Below, in pieces: positions 26,490 through 36,844 of a stretch of 64,000 nt of DNA. The DNA is from VXNJ01 sp963664795. GTDB lineage: Bacteria; Chloroflexota; UBA11872; VXNJ01. The notes under the pieces were generated by a model. It saw nothing but the letters and a program-made list of their open reading frames with translations. It was not told the origin of the DNA and made no database searches. The DNA lies in NCBI GenBank assembly GCA_963664795.2, contig CAXXYJ010000074.1:1-64000 (forward strand), given 5' to 3'. A program made the translations under genes and the position numbers. How positions within the stretch are numbered: the stretch's first letter is position 1; each line of letters starts with the position of its first letter.

Positions 26490-28171
26490 TCTCGAACCGC
26501 GCCATCGCCGCCCACCTGGAGCGGATCGCCCAGGCGATAGACCTGGCGGACCCGGATTCGGGACGCTCGCGGACTTACGCCGCGGCGGCGCGGCGGGTCG
26601 AGTCATCGAAACGGGATTTTGCCGCCCTGGCCGAGGCCGGCGAGCTGACCGGCGTGTCCGGAATCGGCCCCTCGCTGGCGCGAACGATCGGTGAATTCGT
26701 TAAAGACGGTTCCAGCCGGCGTCTAAACGAACTGCTCCAGCGGATTCCGGCCGGGGCGTGGCAGCTGCTTTCGATCCGCGGACTGGGGGCGCGCACGGTG
26801 GGCCGGATCGTGCGGGACCTCGGCGTATCCGACCTGGATTCGCTCAAGGCGGCGGGAAACGACGGCCGGCTCAGTCAGCTGCCCGGAATCGGAAGTCGCA
26901 AGGTGACCGGGATCCTGGCCGAGGTCGAACGGATCGCCGCCACCCGCGGGTTGTATCCGCTCGGACTCGCGCTGGCGGCGGGGCACGTGGAAGCCACCCG
27001 CCTGGGAGAAATTGAAGGGGTCGGCGCGGTGCTCCTGGCCGGAGCGGCGCGGCGCGCGTGCGAAACGATGTCGGGCGTCGATCTGGTGGTCGCCGTGCGC
27101 GACCCGAACCGTCCCGAACTGGCCGCCCTCGGTGGGGAATCGCTTATCCAGCTCGACCCGGACGAGCTGCGGGAGCCGGTTCCGGTGCGGGTCCGGGTGA
27201 CCTCGGAAGAATCGCTCGGATCAACGCTGGCGCTGGCGACCGGGTCCCGCGAGCACCTTGCCCGGCTGACCGACCTTGCCCGGCGGCGCGGGATCGAACT
27301 CGAATCGCCCGGCAGCGCGTTCGCGACCGAGGCCGAGTTCTACCGCGCGCTTGGCCTTGACCCGATCCCGCCCGAACTGCGCGAGGGGCGCGACGAGATC
27401 GACCTGGCCCTGCGCGGGCAGCTGCCGCGCCTGCTTGAGCACCCAGACCTTGGCTGCGACCTGCACGCCCACAGCGACTGGAGCGACGGCCAGGACAGCA
27501 TCGCGGCGATGGCCGAAGCCGGGCAACGGATCGGCCTGCGGCACCTGGTCATCAGCGACCATTCGCAGTCGCTGGCGGTCGCCAACGGGCTCTCGCCGGA
27601 GCGCCTGCTGGCCCAGCGCGAGGAGATTAAGGCCCAGGCGGGGCAGCATGCGGGGCTGACCCTGCTGCACGGGACCGAAAGCGAGATCCGCGTCGACGGT
27701 TCGCTGGATTACGAACCCGAATTGCTGGCCCGGCTGGACTGGGTGGTCGCCTCGGTGCACGCCGGACTGGGCCAATCGCGGTCGGTGCTGACCGAGCGCA
27801 TTCAGACCGCGATTTCCGACCCGGCGACCTGCGTGATCGGCCATCCGACCGGCAGGATCCTGCTCGGACGCGAGGGCTTCGATTTCGACCACGACGCGGT
27901 CTTTGCGGCCGCCGCCGAGGCGGGCGTCGCGCTCGAAATCAACTCCCAGCCCGGTCGCCTGGACCTTTCGGCAGAGCTTGCCCGCCGCGCGGCCGCAGCC
28001 GGTGCGGTCCTGACCGTAAACAGCGACGCCCACGCCGCGACCCAGCTGGCGAACACGCAACTCGGGGTGATGATCGCGCGGCGGGCCGGCCTGACCCGCG
28101 CGCAGGTGATTAATGCTTGGGAGTGGGAGCGGATCGCTGAGCACCGGGAGCGTCGCCTGGCCGGAGCTTGA
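26486..28171 (+). CDS. PolX-family protein: degenerate DNA polymerase beta-like palm plus PHP phosphoesterase
   Basis: The 561-residue protein has the bacterial PolX layout: helix-hairpin-helix repeats (GVSGIGPSLA, LSIRGLGARTVG, LPGIGSRKV), a palm, TGSREHLARL, and a C-terminal PHP domain with DLHAHSDWSDG, ISDHSQSL, EINSQPGRLDL and NSDAHA. The palm is abnormal. Where family members have G-D-x-D, this one has S196-G-V-D199, and where they have V-D-x-R it has V234-R235-V-R. Two of the three metal-binding Asp residues are therefore lost, while the PHP metal ligands look intact. It is probably a nuclease rather than a polymerase. GTG 26486 overlaps the preceding stop (GTGA). Confidence 0.85.
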   Translation: MISNRAIAAHLERIAQAIDLADPDSGRSRTYAAAARRVESSKRDFAALAEAGELTGVSGIGPSLARTIGEFVKDGSSRRLNELLQRIPAGAWQLLSIRGLGARTVGRIVRDLGVSDLDSLKAAGNDGRLSQLPGIGSRKVTGILAEVERIAATRGLYPLGLALAAGHVEATRLGEIEGVGAVLLAGAARRACETMSGVDLVVAVRDPNRPELAALGGESLIQLDPDELREPVPVRVRVTSEESLGSTLALATGSREHLARLTDLARRRGIELESPGSAFATEAEFYRALGLDPIPPELREGRDEIDLALRGQLPRLLEHPDLGCDLHAHSDWSDGQDSIAAMAEAGQRIGLRHLVISDHSQSLAVANGLSPERLLAQREEIKAQAGQHAGLTLLHGTESEIRVDGSLDYEPELLARLDWVVASVHAGLGQSRSVLTERIQTAISDPATCVIGHPTGRILLGREGFDFDHDAVFAAAAEAGVALEINSQPGRLDLSAELARRAAAAGAVLTVNSDAHAATQLANTQLGVMIARRAGLTRAQVINAWEWERIAEHRERRLAGA

Positions 28172-29120
28172 GGTCTCCGCCGGCTTTCACCCGATTCCCG
28201 TCGCGGGAGAACTGCTTCTCGACCGGTTCGCGCAGCGAATGGCGCAGGAACTCGGAGATCTTGGCCAGGTATTCGTCGCGCAGGATGTGGAAACCCTCGA
28301 CGTGCTCGGCCTCGTCGATGACCCAGAGGTGCTTCTCGGCGCTGGTGGCGGCCTCGAACAGCTTGCGGGTGCTCTCCGCGCTCACGATTGAGTCCTGTCC
28401 GCTCTGGACGACCATCAGCGGACGCGAATGCAGCGACGCGACCAGGTCGACCGGCCGGATGTGGTCCATCCGGTGTCCGACCAGCCGCTGGCCCAGCCAG
28501 ACGACCGGACCCACGAACAGCCAGGGCGGCAGGCCGGTGATCCGCTTGAATGCCCGCGCCACGTTCTCGCGCAGGGTCGCAAAGGGGCTGTCGGCGATCA
28601 CCGCTTCCAGGCGCTCGTCCAGCGCGGCGGCCATGATCGCGACCGAACCGCCCATCGAATTTCCCCAGACCGCCAGGCGTCCCAGTTCGGCATGGTCGGC
28701 GGCCCAGTCCACGACCCCCAGCAGGTCCAGCATCTCGCGGTAACCCATCGTGGTGGTGCTGCCCTCGCTTTCGCCGTGGCCGGAGAAATCGAACAGTATG
28801 ACTCCATACCCGAGCTTTAGCAGCTCGACGCAGCGGCCGACCATTTCCTTGTGGTTGGTCCAGACGCCGTGACAGAGGATTACCGAGGCCGGGTGATGTT
28901 TGGGGCGCGCGATCCAGGCCTTGAGAATCATCCCGGTCCGGCTCTCGATGCGGACCGGTTTCAGGCCCAGCACCGAGGGGTCGAAGTCGGGCGCGTAGCC
29001 CTTGGGTGTGTGGCGCGGATTCGGGTGGGTCAGATACCAGGCGGTGCGCACCACCAGCAGCGTCCAAATCCCGGCCAGGCCTAAAGGGATCAGCAATAGC
29101 AGCAGCAGCCAGGGATTCAC
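28110..29120 (-). CDS. Membrane-anchored alpha/beta hydrolase
   Basis: The 336-residue protein has an N-terminal helix (residues 4-28) and an alpha/beta hydrolase domain. The oxyanion strand is VILCHGVW, the nucleophile elbow GNSMGG, the acid VQSGQDSIVS and the His EAEHVEGFHI. It resembles BAAT/FrsA-like or YqkD-like esterases; the substrate is unknown. Its GTG directly abuts the TAA of trpA, so it probably rides on the trp transcript. Its 3' end overlaps the convergent PolX gene by 62 nt. Confidence 0.82.
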   Translation of the reverse strand: MNPWLLLLLLIPLGLAGIWTLLVVRTAWYLTHPNPRHTPKGYAPDFDPSVLGLKPVRIESRTGMILKAWIARPKHHPASVILCHGVWTNHKEMVGRCVELLKLGYGVILFDFSGHGESEGSTTTMGYREMLDLLGVVDWAADHAELGRLAVWGNSMGGSVAIMAAALDERLEAVIADSPFATLRENVARAFKRITGLPPWLFVGPVVWLGQRLVGHRMDHIRPVDLVASLHSRPLMVVQSGQDSIVSAESTRKLFEAATSAEKHLWVIDEAEHVEGFHILRDEYLAKISEFLRHSLREPVEKQFSRDGNRVKAGGDLKLRPGDAPGAQRSAPTPKH

Positions 29121-29930
29121 TTACGAATCTCCTCCTCGGCGAGCCGCCCCAGAGAGCTGGGTCACGAATTCTTCCGCGCGGGCCAGGCGTTTCGGACGGT
29201 CGGCCAGGCCGCATATCTTCACGAACGCGGAACCAACGATCGCCCCATCGGCCATTCCGTGCAGCCCGAGGACGTGCTCGGGGCTGGATATACCGAACCC
29301 GACCGCCAGCGGGCGGTCGGTCAGCGAACGCGTGCGGCGCAGAAACGTCGCGAATTCCACACCCATATTTTGCCGAGCGCCGGTAACGCCGGTCAGCGAC
29401 ACGACATAAATGAATCCGGACTCTTCGGCCAGCACCCGGACGGCGCGCTCGGGATCGGTGGTCGGAGCCAGGAACTGCACGAGCGAGACCCCGCGCTCGC
29501 CCAGCGTCCGGGACAGCGGGCCGGACTCCTCGGCCGGCAGGTCGACCGCAATCACCGCGTCGATGCCGGCGTCGGCGATCGCCCCGGCCAGGGGCTTGAT
29601 CCCGTAGGCCAGGTAAGGGTTGGCGTAACCCATCAGGACCAGGCCGGCGTCGGTCTCGGCGCGCAGCCGGGCCGTAAATTCCAGGCAGTCGCCCAGGTTC
29701 ACGCCGTTCTCCAGCGCGACCTGGGAGGAGTGCTGAATGGTCGGCCCCTCGGCGATCGGGTCCGAGAACGGAACGCCCAGCTCGAGCACGTCGGCGCCGC
29801 CCGCCAGGGCCGCGCGCGCCAGCTCCCACGACTCTTCGAGCGAGGGGTAGCCGATCGTGAGAAAGATGTTGAGCGCCAGGTCGCCGTGCTCGCGGGTCCG
29901 CCGGTAGATCCTCTCGAGGCGGGCCGTCAT
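29121..29930 (-). CDS. trpA: Tryptophan synthase alpha subunit
   Basis: TrpA cleaves indole-3-glycerol phosphate to indole and glyceraldehyde-3-phosphate and channels indole to TrpB. The 269-residue protein has LELGVPFSDPIAEGPTIQ (catalytic Asp region), the loop-6 stretch YVVSLTGVTGARQ, and GFGISSPEHV and GAIVGSAFVK for phosphate binding. The first catalytic Glu lies in the LELG strand. The ATG at 29930 overlaps the trpB stop (ATGA). Confidence 0.97.
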   Translation of the reverse strand: MTARLERIYRRTREHGDLALNIFLTIGYPSLEESWELARAALAGGADVLELGVPFSDPIAEGPTIQHSSQVALENGVNLGDCLEFTARLRAETDAGLVLMGYANPYLAYGIKPLAGAIADAGIDAVIAVDLPAEESGPLSRTLGERGVSLVQFLAPTTDPERAVRVLAEESGFIYVVSLTGVTGARQNMGVEFATFLRRTRSLTDRPLAVGFGISSPEHVLGLHGMADGAIVGSAFVKICGLADRPKRLARAEEFVTQLSGAARRGGDS

Positions 29931-31141
29931 TTTTCGGCCCGGCCGTGCTCGGCGATGGTCTCCATGTCCTTGTCGCCGCGCCCGGAGAGGTTGACAACGA
30001 CCGACTGGTCGCGGCGCATGCCGCCGGCCAGTTCGAGCGCAAACGCCACCGCGTGCGCCGATTCGAGCGCCGGGATGATCCCTTCCGCGCGCGCAAGCGC
30101 GGAGACCGCGTCGAGCGCCTGCCGGTCGGTGACCGAGTCGTAGCGCGCGCGGCCGCTGCTGGCCAGGTGGGAGTGCTCGGGCCCAACCCCCGGGTAGTCG
30201 AGACCGGCCGAAATGCTGTGGGCGGGCAGCACCTGGCCCCACCGGTCCTGCAGGACCAGCGTGCGCGTCCCGTGCAGGACGCCGTCCTTGCCGGCGCCGA
30301 TCGTGGCCGCGTGCGACCCGCTGGAGAGTCCGTGACCGGCCGCCTCGACCCCGTGCAGGGCGACCTCGGGGTCATCCAGGAACTCGTAGAACAGCCCCAT
30401 CGCGTTGGATCCGCCGCCGACGCAGGCCACCAGCGCGTCGGGCGCGCCGCCGACCATCCGGTCGAACTGCGCCCGGGTTTCGCGCCCGATCACCGCCTGG
30501 AAGTCCCGGATCATCATCGGGTAGGGATGCGGACCGGCGACCGACCCGAGCAGATAGTAGGTGTCGGCGACGTTGGTGACCCAGTCGCGGATGGCCTCGT
30601 TGATCGCGTCCTTCAGGGTCCGCGAACCGGATTCAACCGGCACCACCTCGGCCCCGAGTACCTGCATCCTGACCACGTTCAGGTGCTGGCGCTCGATGTC
30701 CAGGCTGCCCATGTAGACGACGCATTCCTGGTCAAGCAGCGCGCAGACGGTGGCCGTGGCCACCCCGTGCTGGCCGGCGCCGGTCTCGGCGACCACCCGG
30801 CTCTTGCCCATGCGCCGGGCCAGCAGCCCCTGGCCGATGGCGGCGTTTATCTTGTGGGCGCCGGTGTGGGCCAGGTCCTCGCGCTTGAGGAATATGCGCG
30901 CGCCCCCGGCCAGGGCGCTGAGGCGGGTCGCCTCATACAGCGGGGTGGGGCGCCCGACGTATTCGCGCAGGTAGGTGGCCAGCTCCTCGGCGAACGCCGA
31001 ATCGGTGCGAATTTCGCCATAGGCGTCATCGAGTTCGTGCACCGCCGGCATCAGCGTCTCGGGCATGAACATGCCGCCCCAGGGGCCGAAATGGCCGCCG
31101 GCGTCGGGCAGGTCGCGCAGCCGTGGGGATTCGGCAGTCAT
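29927..31141 (-). CDS. trpB: Tryptophan synthase beta subunit
   Basis: TrpB joins indole and serine by PLP chemistry. The 404-residue product has FGPWGGMFMPETLM at the N-terminus, KREDLAHTGAHKIN with the PLP lysine, AETGAGQHGVATAT, and CVGGGSNAMGLFYEF for phosphate binding, ending with NLSGRGDKDM. This is the standard TrpB1 form that pairs with TrpA. Four-nt overlaps link it to trpCF upstream and trpA downstream. Confidence 0.98.
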   Translation of the reverse strand: MTAESPRLRDLPDAGGHFGPWGGMFMPETLMPAVHELDDAYGEIRTDSAFAEELATYLREYVGRPTPLYEATRLSALAGGARIFLKREDLAHTGAHKINAAIGQGLLARRMGKSRVVAETGAGQHGVATATVCALLDQECVVYMGSLDIERQHLNVVRMQVLGAEVVPVESGSRTLKDAINEAIRDWVTNVADTYYLLGSVAGPHPYPMMIRDFQAVIGRETRAQFDRMVGGAPDALVACVGGGSNAMGLFYEFLDDPEVALHGVEAAGHGLSSGSHAATIGAGKDGVLHGTRTLVLQDRWGQVLPAHSISAGLDYPGVGPEHSHLASSGRARYDSVTDRQALDAVSALARAEGIIPALESAHAVAFALELAGGMRRDQSVVVNLSGRGDKDMETIAEHGRAEK

Positions 31142-32508
31142 GGACGCTGCCCCGCCCGCTTGGCGGACGCAATGAAAGCGCTGATCTTGCGGCGGTCTTT
31201 TTGGCCGTCGGTTTCGACCCCGGAGGACACGTCGACTCCCCAGGGCCGCAGACGGAGCACGGCCGCGGCCACGTTTTCCGGGTCCAGTCCGCCGGAAAGC
31301 AGGTAATTGCGCCGCCCGACCAGCCGCGGGGCCTTTGCCCAGTCCCAGGTCTGGCCGGAGCCGCCTCCGCCCGGCGAATCGACGTGGACCAGGCCGGCGT
31401 CGATCGGGCCGAGGTCCGGCTCGAGGCCGGCCGGACCGACCTTGAACGTCGGAATCACGCGCCCGGCCAGTTCGGCTGGCGGGGGATTCTCCAGATCGTA
31501 CACCTGGACGTAGTCGGCCCCGGTCGCATCCAGGGCGCCGGCCATCTCGGCCGGGCCGGCTCCGACCATGACGGCGACCGACTTGGCGTTCGGCGCGGCC
31601 GAAAAAATCTCCCGCGCCCGATCCGGCGAGACCCGGCGGCGCGAGCGGGCCAGGATCGCCCCGATGAAATCGGCGCCGGCCTCGTCGGCGGCGGCCGCGT
31701 CGGCGGGACGCGAAACCCCGCAGATCTTCACCCGCGGCGAAGGGGCCTTGATCAAGGCCCGCATCCGCTTAACGTCGCCGCTGTGGCGGGCCAGGGTTTC
31801 GCCCACCAGGACCGCGTCGGCGCCGGCGGCCGAAAGCCGCGCCAGGTCGAACTTGTCCTTCACTCCGCTTTCGGCGACCAGCACCGCCCGGCCGCCGATT
31901 TGCGGGGCCAGGCGCTCGGTGACCGCCAGGTCGGTGTGGAAGGTCTTCAGGTCGCGGTTGTTGACTCCTATCAGTGACGCGCCGGCCGCAAGCGCGCGCT
32001 CCAGCTCGGCCTCGTCGTGGACTTCGACCAGGGCGTCCATGCCGAGTTCGCCGGCCGCGTCCAGGAGCGGTGTAGGGTCGTTGGTCGCGGCCATGATCAC
32101 CAGCACTGCGTCGGCGCCGAGCGCGCGCGCTTCGTGGACCTGCCAGGGGTCTACGACGAAGTCCTTGCGCAGGACCGGTAGATTGCAGGCCGCCCGGGCC
32201 TGGACCAGGTCCCGGTCGCAGCCGGCGAAGAACTTCTCGTCGGTCAGCACCGAAAGCGCCGCCGCGCCGGCGGACTGGTAGCCGGCGGCCGACTCGGTCG
32301 GGTCCAGGTCCGCGATCCGGCCGGCCGAGGGCGAGGCGCGCTTAATTTCGGCGATCACCGACAGGCCGGGCCCCGACAGCGCCCGCCTGAACCCGCGCGC
32401 GGCCGGCCCCGCAAGCGCGCGCCGGCGCATCCGGGCGAGCGGGACCTTCGCCGCGCGCTGCTCAAGTTCTCCCCGCTTGTGCGCGAGGATCTTTTGCAGA
32501 ACGCTCAT
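31138..32508 (-). CDS. trpCF: Bifunctional indole-3-glycerol phosphate synthase / phosphoribosylanthranilate isomerase (TrpC-TrpF fusion)
   Basis: This is a two-domain fusion of 456 residues. Residues 1 to about 255 are TrpC (IAEIKRASPSAG, VLRKDFVVDPWQV, IGVNNRDLKTF, VAESGV). Residues about 258-456 are TrpF (RVKICGVSRPADA, ADFIGAIL, LLSGGLDPENV, GVDVSSGVE). TrpC closes the indole ring; TrpF makes its substrate by Amadori rearrangement. The order CF with trpC first is as in enteric bacteria, but the fusion is probably independent. Within TrpF the usual FxxxS(P)R phosphate region is more divergent. It overlaps trpB by four bases. Confidence 0.95.
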   Translation of the reverse strand: MSVLQKILAHKRGELEQRAAKVPLARMRRRALAGPAARGFRRALSGPGLSVIAEIKRASPSAGRIADLDPTESAAGYQSAGAAALSVLTDEKFFAGCDRDLVQARAACNLPVLRKDFVVDPWQVHEARALGADAVLVIMAATNDPTPLLDAAGELGMDALVEVHDEAELERALAAGASLIGVNNRDLKTFHTDLAVTERLAPQIGGRAVLVAESGVKDKFDLARLSAAGADAVLVGETLARHSGDVKRMRALIKAPSPRVKICGVSRPADAAAADEAGADFIGAILARSRRRVSPDRAREIFSAAPNAKSVAVMVGAGPAEMAGALDATGADYVQVYDLENPPPAELAGRVIPTFKVGPAGLEPDLGPIDAGLVHVDSPGGGGSGQTWDWAKAPRLVGRRNYLLSGGLDPENVAAAVLRLRPWGVDVSSGVETDGQKDRRKISAFIASAKRAGQRP

Positions 32509-32549
32509 GGTTTCGGAATCGATCCGGTCAGCGGTCGCGGGGTATCGAG

Positions 32550-33564
32550 CTAGACCGCATGGGTCGCGGCCGCAAATTCTGCAAGCTTGCGGCGGGCGGC
32601 GCCCGAGTCGAGCGTCGCGCCGGCCAGCCCGACCCCCTCGCCCAGGTCTTCGACCCGGCCGGCCACCAGCAGCGCGGCGGCGGAGTTGAGCAGCATGAAG
32701 TCACGTGCGGGTCCGGTTTCGCCGGCAAAGACGCGGCGGATGATCTCGGCGTTGTGGGCCGAGTCGCCGCCGGCGACTTCCGACAGCGGCCGTTCTCTGA
32801 GTCCGAAGTCGGAGGGGTTGACCTGAAACTCTTCGATGTCCCCGCCCTTGACCGAGAAGACCCGGGTGGGACCGGCGATCGATATCTCGTCCAGACCCTC
32901 CATTCCGTGCACGACCAGGGCCCGGCGGGTTCCCAGGCGGGCCAGCGCCCCGGCCACCAGCTCCAGCAGTTCGGCCCGGGCAACGCCCAGCAGCTGGCGC
33001 CGCGCCCCGGCCGGATTGGTCAGCGGGCCCAGGATGTTGAAAACCGTCGGGATCTGGATCTGGGCGCGCAGCGGGCCGGCGTGACGCATCGCCGGGTGGA
33101 ACGACTGGGCGAACAGGAACCCGATTCCGACCCGGTCGATGCAGCCGCCGACCTGCTCCGGCGTCAGGTCGATCCGGGCGCCGAGAGCTTCCAGCACGTC
33201 GGCCGAGCCCGATCGCGAGGAGGCGGCGCGGTTGCCGTGCTTGGCGACGACGACGCCGGCGGCCGCGGCGATCAGGGCCGCGGCGGTGGAAACGTTGAAC
33301 GTGTTCTTGCCGTCCCCGCCGGTGCCGCAGGTGTCGATGTGGTCCTCGCCGGCGACCTTGAGCGCCAGCGCCGCCCGCCGCATCGCGCGGGCCAGGCCGG
33401 CCACCTCGTCGGCGGTCTCACCCTTCATCCCCAGCGCGGCGACGAACGCCCCGAACTGGGCCGGTTCGAATTCGCCGGACATGATCTGGTCCATGACCGA
33501 TTCGGCCTCGTCGGCGGTCAGGTCCCGGCCCCCGGTAGACCTTGGCCAGCATTTGGGCGATCAT
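32550..33564 (-). CDS. trpD: Anthranilate phosphoribosyltransferase (apparent +1 frameshift at 33529-33533)
   Basis: TrpD adds phosphoribosyl to anthranilate. DTCGTGGDGKNTFNVST, KHGNRAASSRSGSADVLEAL and FNILGPLTNP are intact. The clean frame begins only at an internal Met (33494). The ATG at 33564 overlaps the trpG stop (ATGA) and reads MIAQMLAKVYRG, the normal TrpD N-terminus. Dropping one base of the five-C run at 33529-33533 joins it to RDLTADEAESV and the rest. I take the gene as functional with an indel in the sequence. About 40 nt separate it from trpCF, the widest gap in the operon. Confidence 0.92.
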
Positions 33565-34141
33565 GCGCGCGGCCCGATCCGGTAGAGCTTTAGGAAGTTG
33601 CGCAGGATGTCGTGCCCCTGGGGAGTGAGGATCGACTCAGGGTGGAACTGCACCCCGTGCACGGGTCGGCTCCGGTGGCGGAGCCCCATGATTATCCCGT
33701 CATCGGTCTGGGCCGAGATCTGCAGCGAATCGGGGAGCGTCTCGCGCTCGACGATCAGCGAGTGGTAGCGGGTGGCCTGGAACGGCTGCGGCAGGTCCTT
33801 GAATTCCCCCGCCCCGTCGTGCTTGATCATCGAAGTCTTTCCGTGCATGAGGGTCGGCGCGCGGATGACCCGGCCGCCGAACACCTCGCCGATGCACTGG
33901 TGCCCCAGGCACACGCCCAGGGTTGGCAGGTCGCGGGAGATTTCCTCGATCAGCTCCATGGAAACTCCGGCCTCGTGCGGGGTGCAGGGTCCGGGAGAGA
34001 CCACGACCGCCTCCGGCCCGAGTTTTCTGACCGTTTCGATGTCGATCGCGTCGTTGCGGTAGACCTCGACCTCGCACCCGAGCTCGAAGAGGTACTGGAC
34101 GAGGTTGTAGGTGAAGGAATCGTAGTTGTCGATCATCAGGA

Positions 34142-34145
<4 letters not shown>
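33561..34145 (-). CDS. trpG: Anthranilate synthase component II (glutamine amidotransferase)
   Basis: TrpG supplies ammonia from glutamine to TrpE. The 194-residue class I amidotransferase has MILMIDNYDSFTYNLVQYL, the oxyanion stretch SPGPCTPHEAG, the nucleophile GVCLGHQCIG, and the His-Glu pair in VQFHPESILT. Four-base ATGA overlaps join it to trpE and trpD. With no pabB/pabC nearby it could also serve folate synthesis. Confidence 0.97.
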
Positions 34146-35635
<1,490 letters not shown>

Positions 35636-35649
35636 TTGAGGTCCTTTTG

Positions 35650-35970
35650 GGCGGTTGCGAATTAGATTGACCGCCGGGACGAAAGGGCTTTTTCAGCCTT
35701 GCGCGGTGCCACCCAGCTTGGCCGGCCGCACGCAGCCGACCCACTCGAATACGGGTGCGGACGCTCGGCGGCGGCTCGCCGCCGCTAAGGGTCGATACCC
35801 AGTCCCGTTAACGGAGTTCCTCTACCGTCGACGCCTACTGTGGGATTTCCCGGTTCGGGCCGCAGCTCCCGGGTCCATTCGCCTGGCGACGCGTAGTCGG
35901 CATCTCACCGCCAACCGACTCTCTGTAAGCGCGCCGGGATCAGGCTACTAGTCCCGTTCACAGCCTTTGG
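35650..35970 (-). promoter_or_regulatory. T-box leader, tRNA-Trp specific (UGG specifier), upstream of trpE
   Basis: Read on the reverse strand, the leader carries the T-box sequence GGGTGGCACCGCG (35714-35702), whose TGGCA part pairs with the tRNA acceptor end, followed by CTTTCGTCCC. Upstream are the antiterminator strand GGAACTCCGTTAACGGG, a stem II/III segment CGGGAGCTGCGGCCCGAA, and stem I with its AGTAG and CAGAGAG motifs. The specifier position GAA-nnn-ACC holds UGG (35877-35875), the Trp codon. Uncharged tRNA-Trp should thus switch on the whole trp operon. No strong U-run terminator is visible, so control could be at translation initiation. Confidence 0.85.
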
Positions 35971-36029
35971 GGCTTTTATGAACTTGTCGGGAATTATCGC
36001 AGCCGATTAACGAATTGCGGACCGCCCCG

Positions 36030-36672
36030 CTAATTGCCGGAGTCGTCCTCGGGCGGAATCAGGACGGCCTGGCGGGGATCGACCCGTTGCCCCATCCGCC
36101 GCCGCAGGTTCGAGATCTGGGTCGTCATTGAGTCGAGGTCGGTTATCGACTCGTACACGCTGGCAAACCGTAGATATGCGATCTCCGAGAGGGGCGCGCA
36201 GTCGCTCCATAACCATTCCACCGATTTCAACGGTCGGCACTTCGTGCAGGGCCAGGCGCGAGATTTCGGCGATGACGTCGTCCACCAGCGATTCGATCTG
36301 ATCGCTTGATATCGGCAGTTTGGCGGTGGCGATCCGAACACTGCCGAGGACTTTGTCGCGCCGGAACGGTTCGCGGCGGAAGTCGCGCTTTACCACCACC
36401 AGGTCGCGCGCGACCGCGCTTTCGCGGGTCTCGTAACGCGTGCCGCAGGCCAGGCATTCGCGCCGCCGCCAGGAGACCCCCCGCTCGAAATCAAGCTTGG
36501 TGGTCCGGGAATTGGGGGAACCGCAGGTCGGGCAGATGAAGCGCTCGACCCGCTCATAGGTGGTAAAGCGTCGCCCGCAGTTGCCGCACTCGCGACGCCG
36601 CCGGGTCGCATCGTCGGCATGGCGGCTGTCGATTACGCGCAGATCAACGCTCTGGCAGTGCGGGCACCACAC
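36030..36672 (-). CDS. nrdR: NrdR-type transcriptional repressor with duplicated zinc ribbon (apparent +1 frameshift at 36191-36194)
   Basis: NrdR represses ribonucleotide reductase genes in response to nucleotides. The N-terminus MWCPHCQSVDLRVIDSR...RRRECGNCGRRFTTYERVE is typical. An insertion of about 45 residues follows, with its own CPTC and CLAC pairs (ICPTCGSPNSRTTK, WRRRECLACGTRYETRES), a second zinc ribbon. The ATP-cone then starts at VVVKRDFRREPFRRDKVL. The frame breaks after VMERLRA; removing one base of the four-G run at 36191-36194 continues with LSEIAYLRFASVYESI, the normal NrdR end, to a stop at 36030. Confidence 0.85.
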
Positions 36673-36844
36673 GCTCTCGTTCCTTATTGCCGGTCAAGGC
36701 CCAAAGCCAAAGTTATCCGCATCGCTCTCCGCGTTCAATCGATTTGCGCAATCTCGGGCCCGGCCTGCGGCCGGGATGGCGGTCGATGTCGGCAGCGATC
36801 ACCTTGTATCCGGTGTTGACGGCGGCGATGCGGGCACAGATGAT

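Noticed and set aside
27802..30375. Open frame of 857 codons on the - strand across PolX, hydrolase, trpA and trpB
   Set aside because: Arg/Pro/Gly-rich translation with no family signal, overlapping four real genes in another frame.
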